Shown: one piece after another, positions 8,341 to 17,588 of the stretch
Numbering within the stretch: position 1 is the stretch's first letter
Layout: each line of letters starts with the position of its first letter
Assembly (NCBI GenBank): GCA_020445765.1
Contig: JAGRFY010000037.1
Span: forward strand, 1 to 44,870
Source: Rhodocyclaceae bacterium
Lineage (GTDB): Bacteria; Pseudomonadota; Gammaproteobacteria; Burkholderiales; Rhodocyclaceae
Reading direction: 5' to 3'
Length of the DNA: 44,870 bases
Notes under the pieces: generated by a model
What the model was told of the DNA's origin: nothing
Seen by the model: only the letters and a program-made list of their open reading frames with translations
Databases searched by the model: none
Program-made: the position numbers and the translations under genes

Positions 8341-8405
8341 ACGCCGGACAGCAGGCGCGACCGGAGGCACTCGCCGCTCTGGTTCTAGGCTATATTCGGC
8401 GCGCC

Positions 8406-8729
8406 ATGGGCTGGAAACTGCTGCTGCGCCGCAGCACCCTGATCGAAGCACACCACTGCGCCAACCTGCTGGAGGCGGCAGGCATCCGTGCGCAGGTGCG
8501 TAACCGTTTCCTCGCCGGTGCGATCGGCGAAATCCCGCCGACCGAAGCCTGGCCCCAGGTATGGATCCCGGAAGCCCAGGACAGCGACGCCGCGCTCGCC
8601 CGCCTGCGCGAACTCAGCGACGAGATCGACCGCTCGGCCCCGGACTGGCAGTGCCCGGCCTGCGGCGAGCGCATCGAACCGCAATTCGGCGCGTGCTGGC
8701 AGTGCGGTCACGCCCGGCCGGGCGACTGA
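8406..8729 (+). CDS. DUF2007-like protein with C-terminal zinc ribbon
   Basis: A 107-residue protein. Residues 1-~70 (MGWKLLLRRSTLIEAHHCANLLEAAGI, ending QVWIPEAQDSDAALARLREL) match the small DUF2007 domain, sometimes called a putative signal-transducing domain. The tail carries C-x2-C-x10-C-x2-C (CPACGERIEP..CWQCGH), a likely zinc ribbon. A TATATT lies 9 bases before the ATG, so the transcript may be nearly leaderless. Its partner and function are unknown. It converges with gor across 23 bp. Confidence 0.8.
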   Translation: MGWKLLLRRSTLIEAHHCANLLEAAGIRAQVRNRFLAGAIGEIPPTEAWPQVWIPEAQDSDAALARLRELSDEIDRSAPDWQCPACGERIEPQFGACWQCGHARPGD

Positions 8730-8752
8730 ACCACCATTGCACGACGCGCCGA

Positions 8753-10108
8753 CTATTCGCGCGGGGTGCGCAGCAGCACGAACTCCTCGGCCGTGGTCGG
8801 ATGAACCGCCAGCGTGCGGTCGAAATCGGACTTGCGGGCACCCATCGTCACCGCGATGGCCAGCGTCTGCATGATCTCGGCGGCGTCGGGGCCGACCATG
8901 TGGGCGCCGAGCACCCGGTCGTCCGCGCGATCGACGACGACCTTCATGTAGGCCCGTTCCTGCCGGCCCGAGATGGTGTTCTTCATCGGCCGGAACCCGG
9001 CTTCGAAGACCCGGCAGGCATGGCCACGCGCGAGTGCATCGGACTCCGACAGGCCGATCGTCGCGACCTGCGGCTGGGAGAACACCGCAGTCGCGATCAG
9101 GGAATGATCGACCGCCTGTGCCCGGTCACCGAATTCGGTGTCGGCGAAGGCGCGACCTTCGGCGATCGCGACCGGCGTCAGGTTCGCCCGGTCGGTGACG
9201 TCGCCGACCGCAAATATGCTTGCCACCGAGGTGCGCGAGTAGCGATCCACCTCGATCGCGCCGCCCTTCTCCCGCGTCCTGACGCCGACCGCGTCGAGGC
9301 CCAGTCCCGACGTGTTGGGATGGCGACCGAGGGCGCCGACGACCGCGTCGGCAACGATCTCGCGACCGTCGCCGTCGATCGCGGCGAAGCCGCTGCCGCG
9401 ACGCTCGATCCGGACCGGCTCGAAGCCGGGCCGCAGGCCGATGCCACGGCCATCCATCGCTTCCGCCAGCCGCCGCCGAATGTCTTCGTCAAAACCGCGC
9501 AGGGGCAGGTCGGCGCGATAGGCAAGGCTGACCTCACTGCCGAATCCGCGGAAGATGCCGGCGAATTCGACCGCGATGTATCCCGCGCCGAGCACCAGCA
9601 GATGCTGCGGCTGGCGTTCGAGATCGAGCAACTGATCCGAATCGAGGGCGAGTTCGATGCCGTCGATCGGCGGCTGGCTGATCGCGCCCCCGGTCGCGAT
9701 CAGGATGCGCCCGGCGGTGATTGGCCGGCCATCGACCTCGACCGTATGAGCGCCGACGATCCGGCCGAAGCCTTCAACCAGCGTCACGCCGCCATCGGCC
9801 AGCATCTTCCGGTAGATGCCCTCGAGACGCCCGGTTTCGGCGTTCTTGGCGGCAATCAAGGCCGGCAGTTCGAACCCGGGTTCGCCGAAGCGCCAGCCGT
9901 AGGCGGCGGCGTCCTGCAGCGCTTCGCCGAATTGGGACGCATACATCAGGATCTTCTTCGGCACGCAACCGCGGATCACACAGGTGCCACCGACGCGGCT
10001 GGCCTCGCAGATTGCGACGCGGGCGCCGTGCAGGGCCGCGCGGCGACTGGCGGCGACGCCGCCCGAACCGGCGCCGATCGTGAACAGGTCGTAGTCGAAT
10101 CGGGACAT
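8753..10108 (-). CDS. gor: Glutathione-disulfide reductase
   Basis: A 451-residue class I pyridine nucleotide-disulfide oxidoreductase. FAD-binding GAGSGGVAASR is at residues 12-22. The redox disulfide C43-VIRG-C48 sits in GGTCVIRGCVPKK. The NAD(P)H site GAGYIAVEFAGIF is central. The C-terminal catalytic pair is in HPTTAEEFVLLR. CVIRGCVPKK and LPLRGFDEDIRR resemble the alphaproteobacterial/plant-type glutathione reductase group rather than dihydrolipoamide dehydrogenase. It reduces GSSG with NADPH in the cytoplasm. The gene is monocistronic-looking and diverges from the cytochrome c4 gene. Confidence 0.92.
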   Translation of the reverse strand: MSRFDYDLFTIGAGSGGVAASRRAALHGARVAICEASRVGGTCVIRGCVPKKILMYASQFGEALQDAAAYGWRFGEPGFELPALIAAKNAETGRLEGIYRKMLADGGVTLVEGFGRIVGAHTVEVDGRPITAGRILIATGGAISQPPIDGIELALDSDQLLDLERQPQHLLVLGAGYIAVEFAGIFRGFGSEVSLAYRADLPLRGFDEDIRRRLAEAMDGRGIGLRPGFEPVRIERRGSGFAAIDGDGREIVADAVVGALGRHPNTSGLGLDAVGVRTREKGGAIEVDRYSRTSVASIFAVGDVTDRANLTPVAIAEGRAFADTEFGDRAQAVDHSLIATAVFSQPQVATIGLSESDALARGHACRVFEAGFRPMKNTISGRQERAYMKVVVDRADDRVLGAHMVGPDAAEIMQTLAIAVTMGARKSDFDRTLAVHPTTAEEFVLLRTPRE

Positions 10109-10275
10109 CGGTCATCCTCCGTGGTGGCGGCGGCCGTCTGCCGACGCAGACCGGTGCCGTCATCGATTGCTGAACACGTCATACGGGAATCGCATGCAAT
10201 TGCACGCTAAACTGCAACCAATATACGTGCGGACGAGGCATCCGCGCGAATCCTTACCGGCCAGGAGGAGATTCG

Positions 10276-10890
10276 ATGCGTCCGGCACACCCTGCAGCAC
10301 CGTTCGCCCTCGCCTGCGCGATGATGCTGGCATTGGCAGGGAGTTCCGCCTGCGCCGGGGAGCGCAGTGTCCGCGAACTGGTCGAGGCGCGCTGCCAGAA
10401 CTGTCATGGCATGGAAGGGCAGAGCAGCAGCCCGAACTACCCGAAACTGGCGAGCCAGAATGCCGAGTACCTGCAACGCCAGATGTTCAATTTCAAGCTC
10501 GGCAAACGGCGCAGCACCGAGATGAAGGCGCAGGTCGCCGACCTCAGCGCGGCCGAGGTCCAGGCCCTGGCCGAGTACTTCAGCAGCAAGGCGGTGATCG
10601 CCGACATCGCCTTCGATCCCGCCCTCGCCGACAAAGGGCGCGAGATCTACCTGAACGGCAACCCGGGCACCGGCGTCACCGCCTGTGCCACCTGCCACGG
10701 TCCACGCGCCCATGGCGCACTGTTTCTGCCTCGGCTCGCCGGGCAACACGCGAGCTATATCGAGCGCCAGATCCATGCCTTCATCGATCGCACCCGCCAG
10801 GCGCCCGATATGGTCATGCACTCGGTCGTGACCGCGCTCACCGAGGACGAGATCGTCGCCCTCGGTCAATACCTGAGCGGGCTCGACTGA
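10276..10890 (+). CDS. Diheme cytochrome c4-type protein
   Basis: A 204-residue periplasmic electron carrier. The signal peptide ends near SSACAGERS. There are two heme c sites, C40-QN-C43-H44 and C137-AT-C140-H141, in two homologous domains (PKLASQNAEYLQRQM and PRLAGQHASYIERQI are matching segments). The family passes electrons from complex III to terminal oxidases. AGGAGGAG directly before GATTCG and the ATG is a strong ribosome site and fixes the start. A weak promoter TTGCAC-N16-TATACG is visible at 10200-10227. Confidence 0.93.
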   Translation: MRPAHPAAPFALACAMMLALAGSSACAGERSVRELVEARCQNCHGMEGQSSSPNYPKLASQNAEYLQRQMFNFKLGKRRSTEMKAQVADLSAAEVQALAEYFSSKAVIADIAFDPALADKGREIYLNGNPGTGVTACATCHGPRAHGALFLPRLAGQHASYIERQIHAFIDRTRQAPDMVMHSVVTALTEDEIVALGQYLSGLD

Positions 10891-10895
10891 GCCCG
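10878..10895 (+). terminator. Short hairpin at the cytochrome c4 stop, shared by convergent genes
   Basis: CGGGCTC (10878-10884) pairs with GAGCCCG (10889-10895) around GACT. It overlaps the cytochrome stop codon and lies 20 bases from the end of the convergent CBS gene. There is no T-tract, so the terminator role is tentative. Confidence 0.35.
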
Positions 10896-10915
10896 GCTCG
10901 ACGCGTCGCTACCCG

Positions 10916-11353
10916 CTACATCACTTCGGACAGGCCCTCGCGCAGCAGCAGGTCTTCCTCGAAGTGCAGCACGTCGAGGCCCAGCGCATCGCGCGCCGAT
11001 ACCAGGCCGATCGGCTCGCCGGCGTCGTTGACCACCGGCACGTGGCGGAAACCACCCTCGAACATCATGTGCAGGGCATGGGCAAAGGGCTTGTCCGCGG
11101 TGATCGTCACCGGTTCCGCAGTCATGATCTCCGCCACCTTGGTGGCTGCCGGATCGCAGCCTGCCGCGACCACCTTGAAGACGATGTCGCGCTCGGTGCA
11201 GATGCCGACCAGGACACCCTTTTCGACCACCAGCACCGCGCCTTCGTCACGTTGCTCCTTGAGTCGGCATGCAGCGTCGCACACCGACAGATCGGACGGC
11301 ACCATGACGAAGGGCTTTTTTTCGATGACTTTCTCTACGGGACGATCGGGCAT
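10916..11353 (-). CDS. CBS-pair protein
   Basis: A 145-residue cytoplasmic protein made of two CBS motifs: residues ~10-60 (PFVMVPSDLSVCDAACRL, then GICTERDIVFKV) and ~72-130 (IMTAEPVTITADKPFAHALHMM, then HVPVVNDAGEPIGLVSARDAL). Such stand-alone CBS pairs bind adenine nucleotides or SAM and act as energy sensors in other families. No effector domain is fused, so the partner is unknown. It converges with cytochrome c4 and diverges from cobT. Confidence 0.85.
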   Translation of the reverse strand: MPDRPVEKVIEKKPFVMVPSDLSVCDAACRLKEQRDEGAVLVVEKGVLVGICTERDIVFKVVAAGCDPAATKVAEIMTAEPVTITADKPFAHALHMMFEGGFRHVPVVNDAGEPIGLVSARDALGLDVLHFEEDLLLREGLSEVM

Positions 11354-11466
11354 GACGTGTCTCCTGTTCAGGCTTCCGGCACCGGACCGGCTGGTTCACA
11401 GAACCCGCTCGGGGCCGCTGGCGAAGGTGCTACCATGCGCCGCCCGATCCAGTCCGGCATAGGCAT

Positions 11467-12501
11467 ATGCGATTCTCGATCTCAGCGCTCGACGAAGCGC
11501 TAGCCCGGCAAGTCAAGCAAAAAATCCGCCAAAAGACCATGCCACCCGGCGCCCTGGGGAGGCTGGAAGCGCTGGCACTGCAGGTGGCGCTGGTACAAGG
11601 CACCGACTCACCGCGCCTGGACGCGCCCCAAATGCTTGTATTCGCTGCGGATCATGGGGCGGCACGGGATGGCATTTCGGCCTATCCGCAGGAAGTGACC
11701 TGGCAGATGGTGGCCAACTTCCTGCGCGGCGGCGCGGCAATCAACGTATTCACGCGTCGCCTCGGGATCGAACTGCAGGTGGTCGATGCCGGCGTCGCGC
11801 ACGATTTTGGTGCCGTCCCCGGATTGACCGGTGCCAAACTTGCGCACGGCACCGCCAGCTTCATCGAGGGCCCGGCGATGAGTCGCGCCCAGTGCGAAGC
11901 GGCGATCGCCGAAGGGCGTTCGATCGCCCACCGGCTGGCCGAGGACGGATGTCGTGTCGTCGGCCTCGGCGAGATGGGCATCGGCAATACCAGCTCGGCT
12001 TCACTGCTGACCCATTGCCTGACGGACGCACCCCTGTCGGCGGTGACCGGTCGCGGCACCGGCCTCGACGACGCCGGTCTGGCGCGCAAGCAGGCGCTGC
12101 TCGAACGGGCTTTGGCCAGGGGCGGCCGCCCGCGCGAGCCGCTTGCCGCGCTTGCCGAATACGGCGGCTTCGAGATCGCGATGCTGGCCGGCGCAATGCT
12201 CGGCGCGGCAGAACGGCGCGTGCTGATCCTGATCGACGGATTCATCGTCACCGCCGCGGCGCTGGTGGCGCACGCGCTTGCGCCGGCGGTGCTGGACTAT
12301 TGCGTGTTCGCTCACTGTTCGGAAGAGCCCGGGCACGCCCGCCAGCTGGCGCATCTGGGTGCCCGCCCGCTGCTGCACCTCGGCCTGCGCCTCGGCGAAG
12401 GCACCGGCGCCGCGCTTGCCTTTCCGCTGGTCCAGGCCGCCGTGGATTTCCTCAACGAGATGGCGAGCTTCGGGCAGGCCGGCGTCAGCGAGCGCCGTTG
12501 A
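11467..12501 (+). CDS. cobT: CobT, nicotinate-nucleotide:DMB phosphoribosyltransferase
   Basis: A 344-residue enzyme activating the lower ligand of cobalamin by transferring ribose-5-phosphate from NaMN to dimethylbenzimidazole. Family stretches are [33 protein letters not shown] and the C-terminal [13 protein letters not shown], in which Glu311 matches the catalytic base. It is the first of a tight cobT-cobS-cobC set with cobS 9 bp downstream. No cobalamin riboswitch features were found in the 113 bp upstream. No cobU or cobinamide kinase is in the window. Confidence 0.94.
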   Translation: MRFSISALDEALARQVKQKIRQKTMPPGALGRLEALALQVALVQGTDSPRLDAPQMLVFAADHGAARDGISAYPQEVTWQMVANFLRGGAAINVFTRRLGIELQVVDAGVAHDFGAVPGLTGAKLAHGTASFIEGPAMSRAQCEAAIAEGRSIAHRLAEDGCRVVGLGEMGIGNTSSASLLTHCLTDAPLSAVTGRGTGLDDAGLARKQALLERALARGGRPREPLAALAEYGGFEIAMLAGAMLGAAERRVLILIDGFIVTAAALVAHALAPAVLDYCVFAHCSEEPGHARQLAHLGARPLLHLGLRLGEGTGAALAFPLVQAAVDFLNEMASFGQAGVSERR

Positions 12502-12510
12502 GCCGCGTCG

Positions 12511-13281
12511 ATGCGCTATCAATACGAACTCCTGCTGACCGCAATCGCATTCTTCACGCGCATCCCGATCCCTGCCGGAACGCCCTGGTCGCAGCACCGG
12601 CTGAACCAGTCGGCACGATACTTCCCGTGGGTGGGCTGGCTGGTCGGCGGCGCGGGCGCAGTCGTGCTCGCGCTGTCGCTGCTGGTGCTGCCGGCCGGCG
12701 TGGCGGTGCTGCTGTCGATGGCCGCGACGGTGCGACTGACCGGCGCCTTCCACGAAGACGGTCTGGCCGACGCCTGCGACGGGCTCGGCGGCGGCTGGCA
12801 GCGCGAGGACGTGCTACGGATCATGAAGGATTCACGGATCGGCAGCTACGGTGCAGCAGGTCTGGTGCTGATGCTGCTGACCAAGGCCTCGGCACTGACC
12901 GAACTGGCGACGATCGGGCCAATGCCGGCAGTCGCAGCCCTCATCGTCGCGCACGCACTGTCGCGACTGGCCTCGACGGCGCTGATCCACCGTCTCGAGT
13001 ACGTGCGCGACGACGACAGCGCCCGGGCCAAGCCGCTCGCTCACCGCCTGCAGCGCAGCGAGTTGCTGATCGCGTCGGCCGGGGGCCTGCTGCCGCTGCT
13101 GATGCTGCCGCCGGTCGCAGCATTATCGGCCGCGTTGTCGGCCGCCCTGGTGAGCGCCTGGTTCGCCCGGATGCTCGTTCGCCGCCTCGGTGGCTACACC
13201 GGCGACTGCCTCGGCGCCGCCCAGCAGATCGCCGAGTTGGCCGCCTACCTGGCCATCCTGGCCTCATGCAGCTCTTCCTGA
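12511..13281 (+). CDS. cobS: CobS, adenosylcobinamide-GDP ribazoletransferase
   Basis: A 256-residue integral membrane enzyme joining alpha-ribazole(-phosphate) to AdoCbi-GDP. The family start [11 protein letters not shown] and the motif [18 protein letters not shown] (acidic, metal-binding) are intact. There are several hydrophobic helices. [23 protein letters not shown] closes the protein, as in the family. cobC overlaps its 3' end by 16 bases, implying coupled translation. Confidence 0.95.
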   Translation: MRYQYELLLTAIAFFTRIPIPAGTPWSQHRLNQSARYFPWVGWLVGGAGAVVLALSLLVLPAGVAVLLSMAATVRLTGAFHEDGLADACDGLGGGWQREDVLRIMKDSRIGSYGAAGLVLMLLTKASALTELATIGPMPAVAALIVAHALSRLASTALIHRLEYVRDDDSARAKPLAHRLQRSELLIASAGGLLPLLMLPPVAALSAALSAALVSAWFARMLVRRLGGYTGDCLGAAQQIAELAAYLAILASCSSS

Positions 13282-13811
13282 TCCGCCACCCGCGAACCGA
13301 GGTGCCGGGCGGCATCTGCTATGGCCGCAGCGACGTCGGCCTGGCGCAACCGGTCACGGCCGACGCGACTCGCCTGGCCGCACTGCTGCCGACCGGCTGC
13401 GAGATCGTCAGCAGCCCGTTGCGGCGTGCCCGCCTGCTGGCCGAGGCACTCGGCCCGACCCGTATCGAGCCACGTCTTGCCGAAATGGATTTCGGCGAGT
13501 GGGAGTTGCGCCCGTTCGACACCTTGCGCGACGAACTCGACGCCTGGGCCGCCGATCCGCTCGGCTTCCGCCCGCCCGGCGGCGAGAGTGCGGCCGAGAT
13601 GGCGGATCGTGCGCGGGCGGCGGCTGCAGAGCTGGTGCGCGGCGTCGCGCCGCTGGCAATCGTCGGTCACGGTGGACCACTACGGGCGATCGCGGGTGAT
13701 CTGCTGGGCCTGCCGGCGCCGCGATGGCTCGCACTCGACTTCGACTTCGCCGCGCTGACCGAGCTCCGGGTCGAGCCCTGGGGCAGTACACTGCGTGGCT
13801 TCAATCGCTGA
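13266..13811 (+). CDS. cobC: CobC-like alpha-ribazole phosphatase
   Basis: A 181-residue histidine phosphatase. The phosphohistidine motif is IRH8PRTEV (Pro replaces the common Gly after His). [22 protein letters not shown] and [11 protein letters not shown] supply the other catalytic Arg, Glu and His. The family removes the 5'-phosphate of alpha-ribazole-P or cobalamin-P. Its position after cobS with a 16-base overlap supports CobC over a generic phosphoglycerate mutase. The start at 13266 places Met directly before the first beta-strand LFLIRH. Confidence 0.88.
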   Translation: MQLFLIRHPRTEVPGGICYGRSDVGLAQPVTADATRLAALLPTGCEIVSSPLRRARLLAEALGPTRIEPRLAEMDFGEWELRPFDTLRDELDAWAADPLGFRPPGGESAAEMADRARAAAAELVRGVAPLAIVGHGGPLRAIAGDLLGLPAPRWLALDFDFAALTELRVEPWGSTLRGFNR

Positions 13812-13923
13812 TGCGCCGACGCCGGTCACGACCTTCGCCACCAGACGTGTCATCGCCGCAACAATTCCCCCACTCAATCCGCCCAGCCGTGACCGGATCC
13901 CGACCGGGCCCGGTAAGCTTCTG

Positions 13924-13929
13924 TATACT
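13924..13929 (+). promoter_or_regulatory. Possible -10 for the LPS operon
   Basis: TATACT in the 269-bp gap between cobC and the phosphatase gene is the best -10-like element there. No good -35 sits at standard spacing. The start of the following gene is ~150 bases downstream. Nothing else with support was seen in this gap. Confidence 0.3.
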
Positions 13930-14080
13930 CCGGCATTTCGGGCGAAAGGGCGCTGTCGATCCGGGTCCAAGCACACCAGCCGGGCAGCCGGTCCATGACA
14001 CCGGCGTCACGACACCCTGCCACGGTTCGCGTCGCGGCCCCGCCTGCAGATCCGTCCGTCGTTAGCGCGACCCGCAGCCC

Positions 14081-14752
14081 ATGCCAAATAGCCCCAAGAC
14101 CCTCGACACCAACACCCGCCGCCTTCTCGCCTGGCTCGACATGCACCTGGTGGACCACGGTTGCGTGCGGGCGGTGTACAACAACTTCCACGTGCTCGGC
14201 GGCGGCATGTACCGGTCGAGCCAGCCCAGCCCGCGACAGATCCGGCGCTACAAGGACCGCTACGGCCTGAAGAGCATCATCAACCTGCGCGGGGTGCACG
14301 ACTACGGTTCCTTCCTGTACGAGGACGAGGTCTGCGCCGAGCTGTCGATTGCTCTGCACAACGTCAAGCTCTACTCGCGCACGCCACCCTCGGTCGAGGA
14401 AGTGCACACGATGGACGAGTTGTTCCGCACGATCGAGTATCCAGCGCTGATGCACTGCAAGTCGGGTGCCGACCGGGCCGGCCTGGGCGCCGCGCTGTAC
14501 CGCATCCTGCGCCTCGGCCATCCGGTCGGACAGGCGGTCAGCGAACTCGACTGGCGCTACGGCCATTTCAAGCAGGCCAAGACCGGCGTCCTGGACTTCT
14601 TCTTTGCGCAGTATCTGGTGGACAATGCGCGTCAGCCGACCCCGTTTCTGCAATGGGTTGACACGGTCTATGACGAAGAGGCATTGAAGTCTCAATTTCA
14701 CGAGGAAGGCTGGGCCAGTCTGGTGGTGGACAAGGTGCTGCATCGGGAATGA
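14081..14752 (+). CDS. Dual-specificity/tyrosine-type Cys phosphatase
   Basis: A 223-residue protein with the Cys-phosphatase loop H125-C126-KSGAD-R132 (C-x5-R). The upstream segment MYRSSQPSPRQIRRYKDRYGLKSIINLRG is typical of bacterial DSP-like phosphatases. No signal peptide is seen. Its last four bases (ATGA) are shared with the start of the MsbA-like gene, so the two are translated together. This suggests a role with lipid A or a glycan precursor, or phosphatase control of the pathway; that is inference. Protein phosphatase activity cannot be excluded. Confidence 0.87.
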   Translation: MPNSPKTLDTNTRRLLAWLDMHLVDHGCVRAVYNNFHVLGGGMYRSSQPSPRQIRRYKDRYGLKSIINLRGVHDYGSFLYEDEVCAELSIALHNVKLYSRTPPSVEEVHTMDELFRTIEYPALMHCKSGADRAGLGAALYRILRLGHPVGQAVSELDWRYGHFKQAKTGVLDFFFAQYLVDNARQPTPFLQWVDTVYDEEALKSQFHEEGWASLVVDKVLHRE

Positions 14753-16530
14753 AGACCTCTCTGGCGCTCTACAGGCGGCTGCTGGGTTCGATTCGCCCGT
14801 ATCGACGGGTGGTGGTGCTTTCGGTGCTGGCGATGGTCGTCGCCGCGGCGCTCGAACCGGTGCTGCCGGCCCTGCTCAAGCCCCTGGTCGACGAGAGCCT
14901 GATCAACAAGAACGAGACCGCCCGTTGGCAGATCCCCCTGTTCCTGCTGCTGGCCTTCCTGGTCAAGGGGCTGGCCGAGTACGGTGCCAGCGTGTCGAGC
15001 CAGTGGATCGCGCACAAGGCGATCACCGATCTGCGCCAACAGGTGTTTCGCCACCAGATGCACCTGCCGCTGGCGACGCACCTCGGCGAATCGGGCGGGC
15101 GCATGCTGTCGCGCATCCTGTACGACATCCCGCAGGTCGGCTCGGCATTGTCCAATGCCTGGATCATCGTCATCCGCGACACCATGGTGATCATCGGCCT
15201 GACCGGCTACCTGATCTATACGGCGTGGGAGCTGACGCTGATGATCGTCGCCATCGCGCCGGTGGTGGCCTGGCTGATCCGCGTCGCCAGCCGCAAGCTG
15301 CGCGGCTCGAACCGGCAGATGCAGGAGACCACCGGCGAACTCACCGGCGCGGTCGAGGAATCGCTCGCCGGCATCCGCGAGATCAAGCTGTTCGGCACTC
15401 ATGAGCACGAGGATCGCCACTTCGCCGGCATCGCCGAACGCCTGCGCCTGCAGACCATGCGCGCGGTACGAGTGTCGGCAGCCAACGTGCCGATGGTCCA
15501 GGTGCTGGCCGCGGCGGCGGTGTCGGCCGTGATCTGGACCGCGACCGCGCTGTCCGCCCAGGACAAGCTGACGCCGGGCGAATTCGTCGCGTTCGTCACC
15601 GCGATGTCGATGCTGTTCGAGCCGATCCGCCGGCTGACCAACATCAATGCGGTGATCCAGCGCGGACTGGCCGGTGCACAGAGCATCTTCGAGTTGCTCG
15701 ATACCGCGCCGGAGCCCGACACCGAGAGCGGCGAGCGCGCACCGGTAAGCGGCGCGATCCGCTTCGACCGGGTGTGCTTCCGCTATCCCGGCCAGGATGA
15801 ATGGGCGATCGAGGACTTCAGCCTCGAGATCGCCCCGGGGCGCACGGTGGCGCTGGTCGGTGCCTCGGGCAGCGGCAAGACCACGCTGGTCAACCTGATC
15901 GCCCGCTTCTTCGAGCCCGAGCGCGGCCGCATCCTGCTGGACGACGCCACGCTGTGCTCGCTGCCGCTCGCCTGGCTGCGCGGCCAGCTCGGCTGGGTCG
16001 GCCAGCAGGTGGTGCTGTTCGACGATTCGATCGCCGCCAACATCGCCTACGGCCTGCCCGACACGCCGCGCGAGGCGATTGTCCGCGCGGCCCGGGACGC
16101 CCACGCCTGGGAGTTCATCGAAAAGCTGCCCGAGGGCCTGGACACCCGCGTCGGCACCAACGGCAGCCAACTCTCCGGCGGCCAGCGCCAGCGAATCGCG
16201 ATTGCCCGCGCGTTTCTGAAGGATGCGCCGATCCTGCTGCTCGACGAAGCCACCTCCGCGCTGGACAACGAATCGGAACGGGCGGTCAAGGACGCGCTCG
16301 CGCGGCTTCGCCGCAATCGCACCGTGCTGGTGGTGGCCCACCGCCTGTCGACGATTCGCGATGCCGACGAGATCGTCGTGCTCGAGCGCGGCCGCGTCGT
16401 CGAACGCGGCAGCCACGAGACGCTGCTGGTCGCCGAAGGCGCCTACGCCCGGCTGCTCAAGAGCGGCGACGACGTGCTCGCCGACGTGCCTGCGCCGCCC
16501 GCCACCGTCGTGGAGACCGGCGGCGCATGA
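14749..16530 (+). CDS. msbA: MsbA-like lipid A flippase (ABC exporter)
   Basis: A 593-residue half-transporter. The N-terminal six-helix exporter domain spans ~20-310. The nucleotide-binding domain has Walker A GASGSGKTT (371-379), signature LSGGQ (475-479), Walker B ILLLDE (495-500) and a switch His in VVAHRLSTI. YDIPQVGSALSNAWIIVIRDT and VEESLAGIREIKLFG are shared with proteobacterial MsbA. The role is ATP-driven flipping of lipid A-core, or possibly another lipid-linked glycan given the cluster. It overlaps both the phosphatase upstream and the glycosyltransferase downstream by 4 bases. Confidence 0.9.
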   Translation: MKTSLALYRRLLGSIRPYRRVVVLSVLAMVVAAALEPVLPALLKPLVDESLINKNETARWQIPLFLLLAFLVKGLAEYGASVSSQWIAHKAITDLRQQVFRHQMHLPLATHLGESGGRMLSRILYDIPQVGSALSNAWIIVIRDTMVIIGLTGYLIYTAWELTLMIVAIAPVVAWLIRVASRKLRGSNRQMQETTGELTGAVEESLAGIREIKLFGTHEHEDRHFAGIAERLRLQTMRAVRVSAANVPMVQVLAAAAVSAVIWTATALSAQDKLTPGEFVAFVTAMSMLFEPIRRLTNINAVIQRGLAGAQSIFELLDTAPEPDTESGERAPVSGAIRFDRVCFRYPGQDEWAIEDFSLEIAPGRTVALVGASGSGKTTLVNLIARFFEPERGRILLDDATLCSLPLAWLRGQLGWVGQQVVLFDDSIAANIAYGLPDTPREAIVRAARDAHAWEFIEKLPEGLDTRVGTNGSQLSGGQRQRIAIARAFLKDAPILLLDEATSALDNESERAVKDALARLRRNRTVLVVAHRLSTIRDADEIVVLERGRVVERGSHETLLVAEGAYARLLKSGDDVLADVPAPPATVVETGGA

Positions 16531-17588
16531 ACGACAGCGCGGGCCAGACGCCGGCCGGGCAAGCACGCCGTGTGGCGCTGTATTTCGTCGCCTCGCCGCT
16601 GCAGTATCTGGCCGCGCGGCGCATCGCCGAGGATTTCGAGGCCGGCGCCCGACAGGTTCTGGTCTGGTACAAGCGCGGCGTGACGCCGGTGGTCCGCGAG
16701 CAGGACTGGGATGCCGCCGCCTACATGGCGTGGCCCCGCTGGGAGCCGCTGCCCGGCGCATTCGGTCGCCACCGCCGATTGCTCGCGAACATCCGCCAGG
16801 TGGCCGCCCTGGTCGGCGGCTGCGACGAGCTCACGATCCACAGCGCGGTATTCGACACCGAAGCGATCAACTATTTCCTGCGGGCCCTGCCGAAGGCCTG
16901 CGGCGCGAAAACGATGCGGGCACGCATCCTGCCCGACGGCATCATCAGCATCCGTCGCTACCCGCTCGGCGCGGCCAAGCGCATCGCCCAATATCTGCGC
17001 AAGCTGCGCCGGCTGGCGGCGCCGGAACTCGACTACTGGTGCTTCGACGGCGACCGCATCGGCTCGGACGCGCCGTTCTGCGATCGCATCTACGTCCTCC
17101 CCGGCCTGCCCCACGAATACCCCGACGCAAAGACCACTCGGCTGCCCGCGCTGGTCTCCGGCAGCGCGCTGAAGGACAGCGGCGAGGACGCGCCGCGCGC
17201 CCTGATCATCGGCCAGCCGCTGGCCGGCACCGGGCTGCTGAGCAGCGCCGACCGCGATGCGGTAGCCGCCGAGATGCGCGACTGGCTGGCGCGCCACGAC
17301 ATCGCCGAAGTCGACTACAAGGGCCACCCCAAGGACCCGGCGCGCGAACTGTCGATGCCCGGCGACCACATCCTCGAACTGGACGAGCCGCTCGAAGTCT
17401 GGATGAGCCACACGCCCTACGCCGCCGTGCTCGGCGTGCGCTCTTCGGCGCTGTTGTTCGCACGCCAGCTCTACGACGGCGCCACGCCGGTGCTGGCCTT
17501 CGGCTGGCAACGGGTGCGCTTCAAGTCAGAGGCGGAACGGCGCGACATGGAACGTACCTTCAGCGCCTGCGGAGTCGAGTTCGAATGA
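16527..17588 (+). CDS. Sialyltransferase-like glycosyltransferase (polysialyltransferase-type motifs)
   Basis: A 353-residue GT-B-like protein. It opens with VALYFVASPLQYLAARRIAEDF, as in polysialyltransferase-type proteins. Three motifs of bacterial sialyl/Kdo-transferase families are visible: the acidic-Gly site in LPDGIIS (136-138), the HP site in YKGHPKDP (267-268) and a Ser pair in GVRSSALLF (306-307). These bind CMP-sugars in characterised enzymes. The ATG at 16527 overlaps the msbA stop. Its partners are an O-antigen ligase and heptosyltransferases, so a nonulosonate or Kdo-like sugar on the LPS core is a reasonable guess. The donor and acceptor are unknown. Confidence 0.72.
   Translation: MNDSAGQTPAGQARRVALYFVASPLQYLAARRIAEDFEAGARQVLVWYKRGVTPVVREQDWDAAAYMAWPRWEPLPGAFGRHRRLLANIRQVAALVGGCDELTIHSAVFDTEAINYFLRALPKACGAKTMRARILPDGIISIRRYPLGAAKRIAQYLRKLRRLAAPELDYWCFDGDRIGSDAPFCDRIYVLPGLPHEYPDAKTTRLPALVSGSALKDSGEDAPRALIIGQPLAGTGLLSSADRDAVAAEMRDWLARHDIAEVDYKGHPKDPARELSMPGDHILELDEPLEVWMSHTPYAAVLGVRSSALLFARQLYDGATPVLAFGWQRVRFKSEAERRDMERTFSACGVEFE

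Noticed and set aside
8753-10108. Dihydrolipoamide dehydrogenase or mercuric reductase instead of glutathione reductase
   Set aside because: The CVIRGCVPKK disulfide context and the C-terminal HPTTAEE fit glutathione reductase; there is no lipoyl domain, vicinal C-terminal Cys pair or partner dehydrogenase gene.
11354-11466. A cobalamin riboswitch before cobT
   Set aside because: The 113-bp gap is too short for the full element and no B12-box-like sequence was found.
14698-16761. A 687-codon minus-strand open frame opposite msbA
   Set aside because: High GC leaves long antisense frames open. The plus strand has intact Walker A, LSGGQ and Walker B; the antisense translation is low-complexity and basic.
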